From: Gordonibacter sp036659115
Lineage (GTDB): Bacteria; Actinomycetota; Coriobacteriia; Coriobacteriales; Eggerthellaceae
Reading direction: 5' to 3' (one strand)
Length of the DNA stretch: 27,067 nucleotides
Assembly (NCBI RefSeq): GCF_036659115.1
Contig: NZ_JAVXDF010000034.1
Both the position numbers and the translations under genes were made by a program. This document shows positions 1 to 7,551 of this stretch, in pieces; the stretch's first letter is position 1, and the number at the start of each line of letters is the position of its first letter. Below the pieces are notes generated by a model. The model saw only the letters and a program-made list of their open reading frames with translations. It did not search any database and was not told where the DNA came from.

Positions 1-135
1 AGGAAGTGGGTATCTGGGAAAGTCCCCTCGCCAAGGTGACGTACCGCCCGTAAGGTGGCCGGGCGGGCGCGCACGGCCTGTATCGGCAGGGTCATGCCCG
101 CCCGGCTTCGGGGGCTCTTAGGCAGTAGGCACCCC

Positions 136-179
136 GACTGAGAGTTCCCGAACCGGATGCCTGAGAGTCCCTGAGCCGG
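136..179 (+). repeat. Tandem pair of 21-nt imperfect repeats inside the left-end RNA
   Basis: Units at 136-156 and 159-179 match at 17 of 21 positions and share the core CTGAGAGT, then CCC, GA and CCGG. They are separated by 2 bases. The ACCGG of unit 1 can pair with CCGGT at the end of unit 2. Duplicated binding or pairing modules are a possible reading, but no function is shown. Confidence 0.5.
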
Positions 180-216
180 TGGAACCATCTCTGGTCATAG
201 TTTTCGCTCCAACGTG

Positions 217-246
217 AAAAAGCCCGCAGATTGCGGGCTTTGTTTT
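217..246 (+). terminator. Bidirectional intrinsic terminator between the left-end RNA and rpmB
   Basis: The 10-bp perfect stem AAAGCCCGCA (219-228) / TGCGGGCTTT (232-241) has a 3-nt loop. It is followed by a U-run on the plus strand (243-246) and by TTTTT on the minus strand. It sits between convergent transcription units and can end both the plus-strand RNA and minus-strand rpmB. Confidence 0.85.
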
Positions 247-286
247 ACGGGGCTGCCGTCCGCCGGGGACGGCAAGCGAAGTCGCG

Positions 287-478
287 TTAGGCGCGCACGA
301 CCTTGCCGGCCTTCATGCACTTCGTGCACACGTTAGCCTTGCGCACGTGGCCTTCCTTGTCCGTAATCGTGATCTTCTGCACGTTGGGACGGAACACGCG
401 GTTCGTCACGCGGTGCGAGTGGCTGATGTTACGACCCGCAACCGGGTGCTTACCGCAAACTTCGCAAACTTTAGACAT
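287..478 (-). CDS. rpmB: 50S ribosomal protein L28
   Basis: This encodes a 63-residue structural protein of the large ribosomal subunit. The N-terminus MSKVCEVCGK and the later CTKC give the two Cys-x-x-Cys pairs of the zinc-binding (C+) form of L28. The middle carries the family pattern GRNISHSHRVTNRVFRPN. The ATG at 478 is chosen over an in-frame ATG 33 bases upstream because it gives the canonical N-terminus and has GGAG (487-490) at normal spacing. The gene is monocistronic, running from its own promoter (546-575) to the shared terminator at 217-246. It is divergent from the asp23-fakA-recG run. Identification is secure. Confidence 0.97.
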   Translation of the reverse strand: MSKVCEVCGKHPVAGRNISHSHRVTNRVFRPNVQKITITDKEGHVRKANVCTKCMKAGKVVRA

Positions 479-545
479 CGTAATCACTCCAGGTTCGTTG
501 TGTTTCTCCACGGCCTTAAGCCGTTGATGACAAAAAAGCCCTCAT

Positions 546-575
546 ACTATAGCACATAAAACAAATGCCTTACAA
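546..575 (-). promoter_or_regulatory. Sigma-70-type promoter of rpmB
   Basis: On the minus strand, TTGTAA (575-570) and TATAGT (551-546) are 18 bases apart, with an A/T-rich spacer in an otherwise GC-rich region. This predicts a leader of about 60 bases before the rpmB start. Confidence 0.6.
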
Positions 576-617
576 GAATTTTTCGTGTAGTATGGAAGCA
601 GCTCGGAGCAGGCACGT

Positions 618-646
618 CGGACACCGATCCTCCCATGCGGTATACT
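618..646 (+). promoter_or_regulatory. Promoter of the asp23-fakA-recG run
   Basis: CGGACA (618-623) and a good -10 box TATACT (641-646) are 17 bases apart, about 50 bases before the Asp23-family start codon. It is back-to-back with the rpmB promoter. Confidence 0.55.
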
Positions 647-706
647 GCGATGCAGTGAGGCCGAACCCCGCGCGGATGAACGCACTGCGCTTCGAAAGGA
701 TAAGCC

Positions 707-1054
707 ATGAGCACTATGATACCCGGCAACTTGCATGTTGCCAACGATGTTCTGGCCGATATGGTCGGTAATGCGGCGCTCGAATGCTACGGCGTCGTCG
801 GCATGGCCGCCCCGTCTGCAGCCGACGGCATCGCGAAGATACTGCCTGCCTCGCGTTTGCGCCGAGGAGTCGTGGTCACCACGACCGAAACGGGCGTACA
901 TGTCGAACTCTACGTGGTCATCGAGTACGGCACGAATATCAACACCGTGTCGCAAAACCTCATTGACCAGGTGACGTTCGCCCTCAAGGAATACGCACGG
1001 GTGCCCATCGACGGCGTCGAGGTGCACGTGCAGGGCGTCAAGGTGCGCAAGTAA
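707..1054 (+). CDS. Asp23/Gls24 family envelope-stress protein (DUF322, YloU-like)
   Basis: This is a 115-residue protein of the Asp23 family. The start of the domain (ANDVLADMVGNAALECYGVV) and the end (ALKEYARVPIDGVEVHVQGV) follow the family's pattern of an N-terminal helix, central beta strands and a C-terminal V-x-V-x-V strand. There is no signal peptide or membrane helix. AAGGA (696-700) precedes the ATG at good spacing. In Firmicutes the homologue YloU sits directly before yloV (fakA) and recG, and the same order is kept here. This family is linked to cell-envelope homeostasis, but the molecular role is not settled. It is probably co-transcribed with fakA, 98 bases downstream. Confidence 0.9.
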   Translation: MSTMIPGNLHVANDVLADMVGNAALECYGVVGMAAPSAADGIAKILPASRLRRGVVVTTTETGVHVELYVVIEYGTNINTVSQNLIDQVTFALKEYARVPIDGVEVHVQGVKVRK

Positions 1055-1152
1055 GCCGCGCTCGATCGGATCAGTTAGGCGAGCCCTGCGTGCAGGCGGC
1101 CCCGACGGGGACCAACGCGCGGCGCTCCACGCTAAGGAGAGATAGACCTACC

Positions 1153-2787
1153 ATGCCAGAATCCTACACTGCGAACGACCTGCTCAACGCCATCGCTTCG
1201 GCAAGCAAGACCTTGAGCGAGCGCAAGGATGAGATCAATCGCTTGAACGTGTTCCCCGTGCCTGACGGCGACACCGGCACGAACATGTCGTTGACGCTCG
1301 AGACTGTGGTCGAGAACCTTGCGCACCTGCCCATCGGGGCCGGCAGCGCGGAGATACGCAAGGCCATCACCACCGGCGCGCTCATGGGCGCGCGTGGCAA
1401 CTCGGGAGTCATCACCTCGCAGATCTTGCGAGGGCTTTGCGAGGGCAGCGTCGGATACGACGCCCTCAGCACCGAGAGCATCGACTCGGCGTTCTCCCAC
1501 GCGGTAGAAGTGGCTTTCCAGGCGGTGCGCAAGCCGGTGGAGGGCACCATCCTCACCGTGCTGCGCGACAGCGCTGCGGCCGCCAAGCATGCACGCAAGA
1601 AGAAGTTTTCGGTCGACGAGGCGCTCGAGGCGGTTGTGACCGGAGCCTACGCCTCGGTGCAGCGCACGCCCGAACTGCTGCCCGTGCTGAAGGAGAACGG
1701 CGTGGTGGATGCGGGCGGCTACGGCCTGGCCATCTTCCTTGACGGTGTCGTCGCTGCGCTCACTGGTAAGGAGGGTCCGCTCGGCGACGAACTCGCCTTT
1801 GCGCGCTCGACCATGCCGAAAGTCGAGATCGAGCAGGTAAACGATTGGGAAGGCTCGGCGTTTCGCTACTGCACCGAGTTCTTGGTGCACTCCGACACCG
1901 TCGACGAAGAGGCTGCCAAGGACTTCCTCACTACGGGGGGCGACTGCGACCTTATGGTGGGCATGCATCCCAACTTTAAGGTGCACGTGCATACGAACCG
2001 TCCCGACGAGGTGCTGGGCTGGTTCTTGAACCATGACTCCCAGATATCGGAAGTGCATATCCACAATATGCAGCTGCAGAGCGCGGCGCGCAGCGAGGGG
2101 CTTGCTGCCGACGAGCAGACGGCGCGCAAGCCGCTCGGCTTCGTGGCCGTGGCAGCGGGCGAAGGCAACGCCAAGATCCTGAAGAGCCTGGGGGTCGACG
2201 TGGTCGTGTCCGGCGGGCAGACCATGAACCCGTCCACGAAGGACTTGCTGGATGCGGCAAATGAGGTGAACGCGGACGCTGTCATCATCATGCCGAACAA
2301 CAAGAACATCATCATGGCGGCGCAAAGTGCTTGCGGCCTGTCCGAGAAGCCGTGCGCCGTGGTGTCCACGACGAGCGTGCCGCAGGCGTTCTCGGCGCTG
2401 TTCGGCTTCGATGAGGAAGCCGGCTTGGACGAGAACGTTGAGGCTATGACGGAGGCCTATGCCGACGTGCGCACAGGCGAGGTCACCCATGCCATCAAGG
2501 ACTCGAAGGATGCCCACGACAACCCCATCAAGGACGGTGACGTTATCGGCATCGCCGACGGCGCCATCGAATCGGTGGGCACGGACGTATCCGACGTGGT
2601 CATGGACCTGCTGGCACATATGGATGCCGCAGATGCCGACACCTGCACCATCCTAGCGGGCGAGGACTTCGACGATGCGGCGTTCGACGCGCTGGTCGAG
2701 CGTATCGAGAGCGCGTTCGACGATCTTGAGATCGACGCTCACCGCGGCGAGCAGCCCTTGTACCCCGTGGTTCTCTCGGTGGAATAA
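1153..2787 (+). CDS. fakA: DAK-domain fatty acid kinase-like protein (FakA/YloV family)
   Basis: This 544-residue cytoplasmic protein has an N-terminal DhaL-type kinase domain (about 1-200) with the nucleotide/Mg motif NVFPVPDGDTGTNM at 32-45 and the later MGARGNSGVI. Middle and C-terminal FakA/YloV domains follow. In Staphylococcus, FakA phosphorylates fatty acids presented by a FakB (DegV-family) carrier; the same role is inferred here, and no fakB lies in the window. The length matches YloV (about 550). I chose ATG 1153 because AAGGAGA (1134-1140) precedes it and the product begins like the family. A GTG 63 bases upstream in frame lacks such support. It lies between an Asp23 gene and recG, as in Firmicutes. 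Confidence 0.9.
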   Translation: MPESYTANDLLNAIASASKTLSERKDEINRLNVFPVPDGDTGTNMSLTLETVVENLAHLPIGAGSAEIRKAITTGALMGARGNSGVITSQILRGLCEGSVGYDALSTESIDSAFSHAVEVAFQAVRKPVEGTILTVLRDSAAAAKHARKKKFSVDEALEAVVTGAYASVQRTPELLPVLKENGVVDAGGYGLAIFLDGVVAALTGKEGPLGDELAFARSTMPKVEIEQVNDWEGSAFRYCTEFLVHSDTVDEEAAKDFLTTGGDCDLMVGMHPNFKVHVHTNRPDEVLGWFLNHDSQISEVHIHNMQLQSAARSEGLAADEQTARKPLGFVAVAAGEGNAKILKSLGVDVVVSGGQTMNPSTKDLLDAANEVNADAVIIMPNNKNIIMAAQSACGLSEKPCAVVSTTSVPQAFSALFGFDEEAGLDENVEAMTEAYADVRTGEVTHAIKDSKDAHDNPIKDGDVIGIADGAIESVGTDVSDVVMDLLAHMDAADADTCTILAGEDFDDAAFDALVERIESAFDDLEIDAHRGEQPLYPVVLSVE

Positions 2788-2805
2788 GCGCCGGGTTCCA
2801 GGTAC

Positions 2806-5034
2806 GTGAGCGACAGAAGAACAACCGAGGGCGCGGCGACCGCGCCCTCTTCGTCTCCCGACCGGCTTGCGGCGACGCTGGCGCTGGACGAAGCCGTCAC
2901 GCGAGTGCGGCTGGTAAGTCCGGCACGCGCCAAGGCCTTCGAGCTTTTAGGCGTTCGCACGGTGCGCGACTTGGTCACGCACTTTCCCCGCCGCTACATT
3001 GACCTGTCAAGCAGGGAGACCGTGGCATCCGCCGCCATCGGGCAGCAATGCACCATCCAGGGCACGGTCCACGAGATCAAGCTGAAACGCCCCAAGCCGC
3101 GCCTGACGCTGGTTGAGATGACGCTTACGGACGGCACGGGTACGCTGATGGTGACGGCATTCAGGCAGCCGTGGCTCATGGACTCGCTGTCTGCGGGCAT
3201 GCAGGTGGCCGTGGCAGGCAAGTTGGAATTCAACTACGGCTTCAAGCGTATGACGAACCCGTTTATCGAAGCAGTTGAGGGCGACGCAGCAGGCGGGGGC
3301 ATGATCTTTCCCGTGCATCCGGCTACCGAGAAGCTGTCCGCCGCGTGGATACGCCGGCTCGTGGGCAACGGCCTTGCTCAGGTGGCAGGCCTGTACGATC
3401 CGCTGCCGTTGGAGTTGCGGGCGAAGTACCGTCTGATGAGTCGCGGTGCCGCGCTTTCCGCTATCCATTTTCCCCAGAGCATGGACGAGGTGGCTGAGGC
3501 ACGTCGCCGCCTGGTATACGAAGAGCTGCTCTTCTTGGAGCTCATGCTCATGGAAGAGGGCCGTGCTCGCACGCACGGGAGGGTGCCGGTGTCGCATGTG
3601 GTGGATGGCCCTTGTGTGGCGGCATTGGCGGCGGTGCTTCCGTTCGACCTCACCGAAGAGCAGCAGGCGGCGAAGCGCGACATTTTGGGCGTGCTGGCGG
3701 CACCCCAGGCTGCGAATCACCTGCTTTTGGGGGACGTGGGCACCGGCAAGACCGTCGTGGCAGCGTTCGCCCTGGCCGCTGCGGCCGACACGGGCTCGCA
3801 GGCGCTGCTCATGGCGCCGACCGAGGTGCTGGCGCGCCAGCATGGGCAAAGCCTGGGGCCGCTGTTCGATGCGGCCGGCATCACCTGGGACGTGCTGACG
3901 GGTTCCACGGCACCTGCGGACCGCGAGGCTATCCTCGCGCGCGTGTCGGCAGCCGAGGTGGATGTGCTTATCGGAACCCATGCGCTTCTGGAAGATGATG
4001 TGGTGCCCGCGAAGTGCACGTTAGCGGTCATCGACGAGCAACAGCGTTTCGGTGTTGACCAGCGCGCGAAGCTGCTGGCTAAGGGAGAGGCGCCCGATGC
4101 GCTCTACCTTACGGCCACGCCTATCCCGCGTTCGCTTGCGCTCGCGTTGTTCGGCAACCTGACCTTGTCCTATATCAGGCACCGCCCCCATGACGCATCC
4201 CGGCGCACGACCAAGGTGCATACGAAGCAGGATCGCGGACACGCCTACGATGCCGCGCTCGCGGCGCTCGGGCGCGGCGAGCAGGTATACGTGGTATGCC
4301 CGCTTATCGGAGCCTCCTCGGAGGACCGCGACGAGAAGGCAGGCAAGCGAGCCGCCCGCGAGGGCGACGAGGACGAATACGTGTACGCGGCCATCAGCAT
4401 CGAGGGCGACGACGACCTTGCGTGCGACAACGTGGCTGCCGCCGAAAAGGAAGCGGCCTTCCTGCAGCACAAGACCTTCTCCGCCTATCAGGTGGAGCTC
4501 CTGCACGGCCGCATGCCCGGAACTGAAAAACAGGACGTGATGCAGCGCTTCCGCGACGGAGAGACGCAGGTCCTGGTGGCCACGACGGTCATCGAGGTGG
4601 GTGTGGACGTGCCGAACGCCACGGTCATGATCATCGAGGATGCCGACCGCTTCGGCTTGTCGCAACTCCACCAGCTGCGCGGGCGCGTCGGACGTGGCAG
4701 CTTACCCGGCGAGGTGTACCTGATATCGGCTTCGCGCACGGAGGCCGCGCTGAAGCGTCTTTCGGCCATGGAGACGACCGACGACGGGTACGAGCTGGCA
4801 GCCTACGACCTGTCGCTGCGCCGCGAGGGCGACATCCTGGGAAACCGCCAGCACGGCGCTTCGGCGCTCAAGCTGGTAAACGTCGTGCGCGACGGCAAGA
4901 TCATCGAAGCGGCCTACGCCGACGCGCTGGCGCTTCTCGAGGAAGATCCGAAACTGGAAGCGCCTGCGCACCGGGCGCTTGCCCGCGAGGCGCGGCTTGC
5001 GTTCAAGCGCGCCGCAACGGTGCAGGGAGGCTGA
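2806..5034 (+). CDS. recG: ATP-dependent DNA helicase RecG
   Basis: This 742-residue helicase reverses stalled forks and processes branched recombination intermediates. An N-terminal wedge/OB region (about 60-165) precedes the helicase core. Walker A is GDVGTGKT at 309-316. Motif II reads DEQQ (410-413) followed by RFGV. Motif III is TATPIPRSLAL, and motifs V-VI include ATTVIEVGVDVPNA and HQLRGRVGRG. The usual RecG motif II is DEQH, so Gln413 is a variant. Between VCPLI and LLHGRM there is a charged, acidic stretch about 35 residues longer than in E. coli RecG. The GTG start has only a weak ribosome site (CCAGG) and lies 18 bases after fakA. The TGA is one base from the rsmD start. Confidence 0.97.
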   Translation: MSDRRTTEGAATAPSSSPDRLAATLALDEAVTRVRLVSPARAKAFELLGVRTVRDLVTHFPRRYIDLSSRETVASAAIGQQCTIQGTVHEIKLKRPKPRLTLVEMTLTDGTGTLMVTAFRQPWLMDSLSAGMQVAVAGKLEFNYGFKRMTNPFIEAVEGDAAGGGMIFPVHPATEKLSAAWIRRLVGNGLAQVAGLYDPLPLELRAKYRLMSRGAALSAIHFPQSMDEVAEARRRLVYEELLFLELMLMEEGRARTHGRVPVSHVVDGPCVAALAAVLPFDLTEEQQAAKRDILGVLAAPQAANHLLLGDVGTGKTVVAAFALAAAADTGSQALLMAPTEVLARQHGQSLGPLFDAAGITWDVLTGSTAPADREAILARVSAAEVDVLIGTHALLEDDVVPAKCTLAVIDEQQRFGVDQRAKLLAKGEAPDALYLTATPIPRSLALALFGNLTLSYIRHRPHDASRRTTKVHTKQDRGHAYDAALAALGRGEQVYVVCPLIGASSEDRDEKAGKRAAREGDEDEYVYAAISIEGDDDLACDNVAAAEKEAAFLQHKTFSAYQVELLHGRMPGTEKQDVMQRFRDGETQVLVATTVIEVGVDVPNATVMIIEDADRFGLSQLHQLRGRVGRGSLPGEVYLISASRTEAALKRLSAMETTDDGYELAAYDLSLRREGDILGNRQHGASALKLVNVVRDGKIIEAAYADALALLEEDPKLEAPAHRALAREARLAFKRAATVQGG

Positions 5035-5035
5035 T

Positions 5036-5695
5036 ATGCGCATCATTTCAGGAGAGTTCCGCGGCCGCGTGCTGAAGGCCCCGAAGGGCCAGGACACGCG
5101 GCCCACGACCGATCGCGTGCGCGAGGCGCTGATGAGCGCGGTGGCCAGCGCACGTGGCGGCTTCGAGGGCGCCGTGGTATTGGATGCGTTCGCCGGCTCG
5201 GGTGCGCTCGGCTTCGAGGCGCTGTCGCGCGGTGCCGCCTCGGTGCACTTCTTCGAGCGCGATGGCGCGGCGTTGCGCGTGGTGGAGGACAATGCGCGCG
5301 TGCTCGGCCTTCCCGCAACACGGGCGCGCATGCAGCGGAAAGACGTGCTTAAAACTCCGCCCGTGCAGGTCAGGCCTGCTTTCGATCTGGTATTCCTCGA
5401 TCCGCCGTATGCCTGCGAGGCCGACGTTGTACTGGGGATGGTGGCAGAGCTTTCCCGTGCAGGGGCACTGGCTTCTAAGGTGCTTATCGTCTACGAGCAT
5501 GCCGCCGCTTCCAGAGAGGATGTCGACCGGGTGGCGAAAACGTGCGGTTTGTCCCTTGCGTCGCGCAAAAAGTACGGGGATACTGTCGTGGATATCTTGA
5601 GGGGCGCAGCGCCCGGGTGTGAGGCACCCGACCTGTCGCCTGAGACGCATGCCGGCGATGCCGGCGAGGAGAAGGAACGGAACCGACCCCTATGA
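5036..5695 (+). CDS. rsmD: 16S rRNA (guanine966-N2)-methyltransferase RsmD
   Basis: This 219-residue SAM-dependent methyltransferase is predicted to modify G966 (E. coli numbering) of 16S rRNA. Visible motifs are the RsmD N-terminus MRIISGEFRGR, the SAM-binding loop LDAFAGSGALGFEALSRGA and the catalytic DPPY in VFLDPPYA. ATG 5036 is chosen because GGAGG (5026-5030) precedes it and the product starts exactly like RsmD; an in-frame upstream extension would lie inside recG. A tail of about 30 residues rich in Pro, Glu and Gly extends past the usual end. Its TGA overlaps the coaD ATG (ATGA), so the two genes are translationally coupled. The recG-rsmD-coaD order is common. Confidence 0.95.
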   Translation: MRIISGEFRGRVLKAPKGQDTRPTTDRVREALMSAVASARGGFEGAVVLDAFAGSGALGFEALSRGAASVHFFERDGAALRVVEDNARVLGLPATRARMQRKDVLKTPPVQVRPAFDLVFLDPPYACEADVVLGMVAELSRAGALASKVLIVYEHAAASREDVDRVAKTCGLSLASRKKYGDTVVDILRGAAPGCEAPDLSPETHAGDAGEEKERNRPL

Positions 5696-6171
5696 AACGA
5701 GCACTGACACCTGGCACGTTTGATCCTATCACCAGCGGGCACCTCGACGTGATCACGCGTGCGGCACAGCTGGTGGACGAAGTGGTGGTCGGGGTAGCCG
5801 CCTCGCAGAAAAAAGGCCCGCTGTTCACGCTGGAAGAGCGGGTCGATCTGGTGCGCCAGGCGACGAGTCATCTGCCCAACGTACGGGTCGAGCCGTTTGA
5901 CGAGCTGCTGGTCGATTTCGCCGCACGCTTGAATGTTTCCGTCGTAGTGAAGGGCTTGCGCGCCATCACCGACTTCGAGTACGAGTTCCAGATGACGGCA
6001 CTCAACTATCAGTTGAATCAGGAGCTCGAGACGCTGTTCATCATGTCGCCTCCGGATTACATGTACCTGTCCTCGTCGATCGTGCGCGAGATAGCGAGCC
6101 TGCACGGTAACGTGAACGGTTTCGTGCCTGCCTGCGTGAAGACGGCCTTGGAGCAGAAGTTTCCCGAATAA
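5692..6171 (+). CDS. coaD: Phosphopantetheine adenylyltransferase
   Basis: This 159-residue enzyme transfers AMP from ATP to 4'-phosphopantetheine to make dephospho-CoA, the penultimate step of coenzyme A synthesis. The nucleotidyltransferase motif TPGTFDPITSGH (7-18) contains the T/HxGH signature. VVVKGLRAITDFEYE and the C-terminal SSSIVRE motif are the family's substrate-binding elements. Length matches the usual 160. The start overlaps the rsmD stop by 4 bases, and GGAGAAGGAA (about 5667-5678) lies upstream within rsmD. No obvious anomaly. Confidence 0.97.
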   Translation: MKRALTPGTFDPITSGHLDVITRAAQLVDEVVVGVAASQKKGPLFTLEERVDLVRQATSHLPNVRVEPFDELLVDFAARLNVSVVVKGLRAITDFEYEFQMTALNYQLNQELETLFIMSPPDYMYLSSSIVREIASLHGNVNGFVPACVKTALEQKFPE

Positions 6172-6246
6172 GGTTGTCAGTACGGGAACGGGTACGCAAC
6201 GGCGGGCTTCCGACCGGGTAAAATGTGCGCGGTTTGTGCATTGACG

Positions 6247-6275
6247 TTGGGTTATCCTGCCAAACCTGCTAGAAT
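6247..6275 (+). promoter_or_regulatory. Probable promoter for the coiled-coil/YceD pair
   Basis: TTGGGT (6247-6252) and TAGAAT (6270-6275) are 17 bases apart. An extended -10 TG at 6267-6268 strengthens the site. It lies 83 bases before the next start codon and about 75 bases after coaD, so the downstream pair can be transcribed independently. Confidence 0.5.
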
Positions 6276-6357
6276 ACCTTGACGCATGTATACGGCGGGG
6301 ATGTACCTGTGCGCCAAACGCACACGAAACGCAGCACGCTTGGGTGGAAGGACAATC

Positions 6358-6831
6358 ATGGACGAAACAGGAGTCTTGGGGCTGCTTGAAGAGCTCTCGA
6401 TCCTCCTCGAGGATTCGAAGCCGGTCTTCGGCAAAGGCAACATGCGCCAAGTCGATATTGCCGCAGCATTCGAGATCATGGACGAGATCCGCGATACGTT
6501 CCCCAGCGAGTTCTCGCAGGCACGTCAGATCGTGCGCGAGCGTCAGAGCCTGCTTGACGATGCCGAGGCCGAGTCGAACCGCATGATCGAAGATGCGCGC
6601 AGCCAGGCTATGACCATTGCAAGCGAGCAGGAGATCGTGCGTATCTCCCAGCAGCAGGCCGACCAGATCATGGCCGACGCCCGCGAGCTGGAGCGCCAGA
6701 CACGTGCTGGTGCCGAAGACTACGCCGACGAGGTGTTCGGACATGTGGAGCAGAGCATGGACACGCTGTTGAACAATGTTCGCCGTTGCCGTGACCGCCT
6801 GAACGCCAACTCCCTGGCCTCCGGTCGCTGA
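6358..6831 (+). CDS. Coiled-coil protein, SepIVA/DivIVA-like
   Basis: This 157-residue cytoplasmic protein has no signal peptide or membrane segment. After a short N-terminal region (LLEELSILLEDSKPVFGKGN) it is predicted to be one long helix/coiled coil rich in Glu, Gln, Arg and Ala, with the pattern ARQIVRERQSLLDDAEAESN. Such proteins are often labelled ATP synthase subunit B-like or DivIVA-like. In mycobacteria a gene of this type (SepIVA, septation) lies directly before the DUF177 gene and rnc-smc. The same neighbour relation here supports a cell-division or scaffolding role, as inference. ATG 6358 is preceded by GGAAGGA (6346-6352). An in-frame ATG at 6286 has no comparable site. The stop overlaps the next ATG (TGATG). 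Confidence 0.75.
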   Translation: MDETGVLGLLEELSILLEDSKPVFGKGNMRQVDIAAAFEIMDEIRDTFPSEFSQARQIVRERQSLLDDAEAESNRMIEDARSQAMTIASEQEIVRISQQQADQIMADARELERQTRAGAEDYADEVFGHVEQSMDTLLNNVRRCRDRLNANSLASGR

Positions 6832-7373
6832 TGAACGAGACGAGCATCCATATACCCTCCGAGCTCTTCGCACCTGCGGAGAGTTCTCATTTCGAGGGTA
6901 CCTACGTTGCCGGCGTTATGAAGGCCGGTCCTGATCTGTACGACTTCGCTGCTCCGCTTGCTTGGCAGGTGGATGTGACGAACACGGGCGATGCCCTGTT
7001 GGTGACCGGTACCGTGGAAGGGGAGGCCAAGACGTCGTGCGCGCGTTGCGTGGATGATTTCGCCTTCGCCGTGACCGGTGAGATAGAGGGCTATTACGTG
7101 TTCGATGCCGAAAGCGCCTCCCCCGACGACCTGGAGGGCGATGAGTTCGATGTGCTGCCCGAAAGCAACACGATCGACCTCGTGCCTCTGATCACCGCAG
7201 CGTTGCTGGTGGAGTTTCCCTTGGTGCCGTTGTGCGAGGAGGCCTGCCGAGGGCTTTGTCCCACGTGCGGGGCGAACCTGAACGACGGCGACTGCGGCTG
7301 CGAACCGGTCGACGAGGAAGAGGACACGCCTCCGAGTCCCTTCGCTGCATTGAAGGGGTTCCCGTTCGAGTAG
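6831..7373 (+). CDS. YceD family protein (DUF177)
   Basis: This 180-residue protein is of the YceD/DUF177 family, which is associated with ribosome and 23S rRNA maturation and is usually encoded immediately before rpmF. Visible features are the CARCVDDF motif near residue 66 and a C-terminal cysteine cluster, CEEACRGLCPTCG with a later DGDCGC, that is likely metal-binding. The product is acidic, with many Asp and Glu around 90-115. The start shares one base with the preceding stop, so translation is probably coupled. The expected rpmF is not next: a terminator follows at 7420 and rpmF lies 8.8 kb downstream. Confidence 0.88.
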   Translation: MNETSIHIPSELFAPAESSHFEGTYVAGVMKAGPDLYDFAAPLAWQVDVTNTGDALLVTGTVEGEAKTSCARCVDDFAFAVTGEIEGYYVFDAESASPDDLEGDEFDVLPESNTIDLVPLITAALLVEFPLVPLCEEACRGLCPTCGANLNDGDCGCEPVDEEEDTPPSPFAALKGFPFE

Positions 7374-7419
7374 AACTAACGTGCAGCATTCCCCAAGGTA
7401 TCTTTCATACCGTAAAGAC

Positions 7420-7453
7420 GAGACGGAGGTTTTTTAGCTTCCGTCTCGTTTTA
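7420..7453 (+). terminator. Intrinsic terminator after the yceD gene
   Basis: The stem GAGACGGAGG (7420-7429) / CTTCCGTCTC (7438-7447) is 10 bp with one G-U pair. The loop is U-rich, and the stem is followed by GTTTTA. It ends the housekeeping run just left of the accessory island. Confidence 0.85.
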
Positions 7454-7551
7454 TACACCTGCCCGCATTGCCGAAGAGCTGGCTATCAATCCGGACACTC
7501 CTTGCCCTGAGGGTGCCTGGATCGTCGATATCATAAGGAAGAGATAGCAGT

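Larger units (their letters stand above)
1..246 (+). ncRNA. Unidentified structured RNA (3' part), ending at an intrinsic terminator
   Basis: No convincing reading frame covers this stretch, yet it folds strongly. Bases 58-68 pair perfectly with 96-106 (11 bp, almost all G-C). A small GGGA/CCCC hairpin lies near 16-28 and an ACC/GGU hairpin near 183-196. Two near-identical 21-nt units follow at 136-156 and 159-179, and the stretch ends at a terminator at 219-246. The 5' end is cut by the window edge. I tested it by eye against RNase P RNA, tmRNA, SRP RNA, 6S RNA and the TPP, glycine, cobalamin, FMN and T-box elements and found no convincing match to their conserved cores. A plus-strand non-coding RNA is inferred from folding and terminator orientation; its identity is unknown. 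It could also be the 3' UTR of an upstream gene. Confidence 0.4.

Noticed and set aside
136..200. TPP riboswitch at the left end
   Set aside because: CTGAGA and GAACC-like words occur, but the order and the conserved 3' half (GATCTGG...CCAGCG) are missing, and no thiamine gene follows on the plus strand.
1132..2619. 495-codon open frame on the minus strand opposite fakA
   Set aside because: Composition is that of an antisense shadow (His, Arg, Ala, Val-rich); the plus-strand gene is well supported.
5491..6873. 460-codon open frame on the minus strand opposite rsmD/coaD
   Set aside because: It spans three well-identified plus-strand genes and shows no domain.
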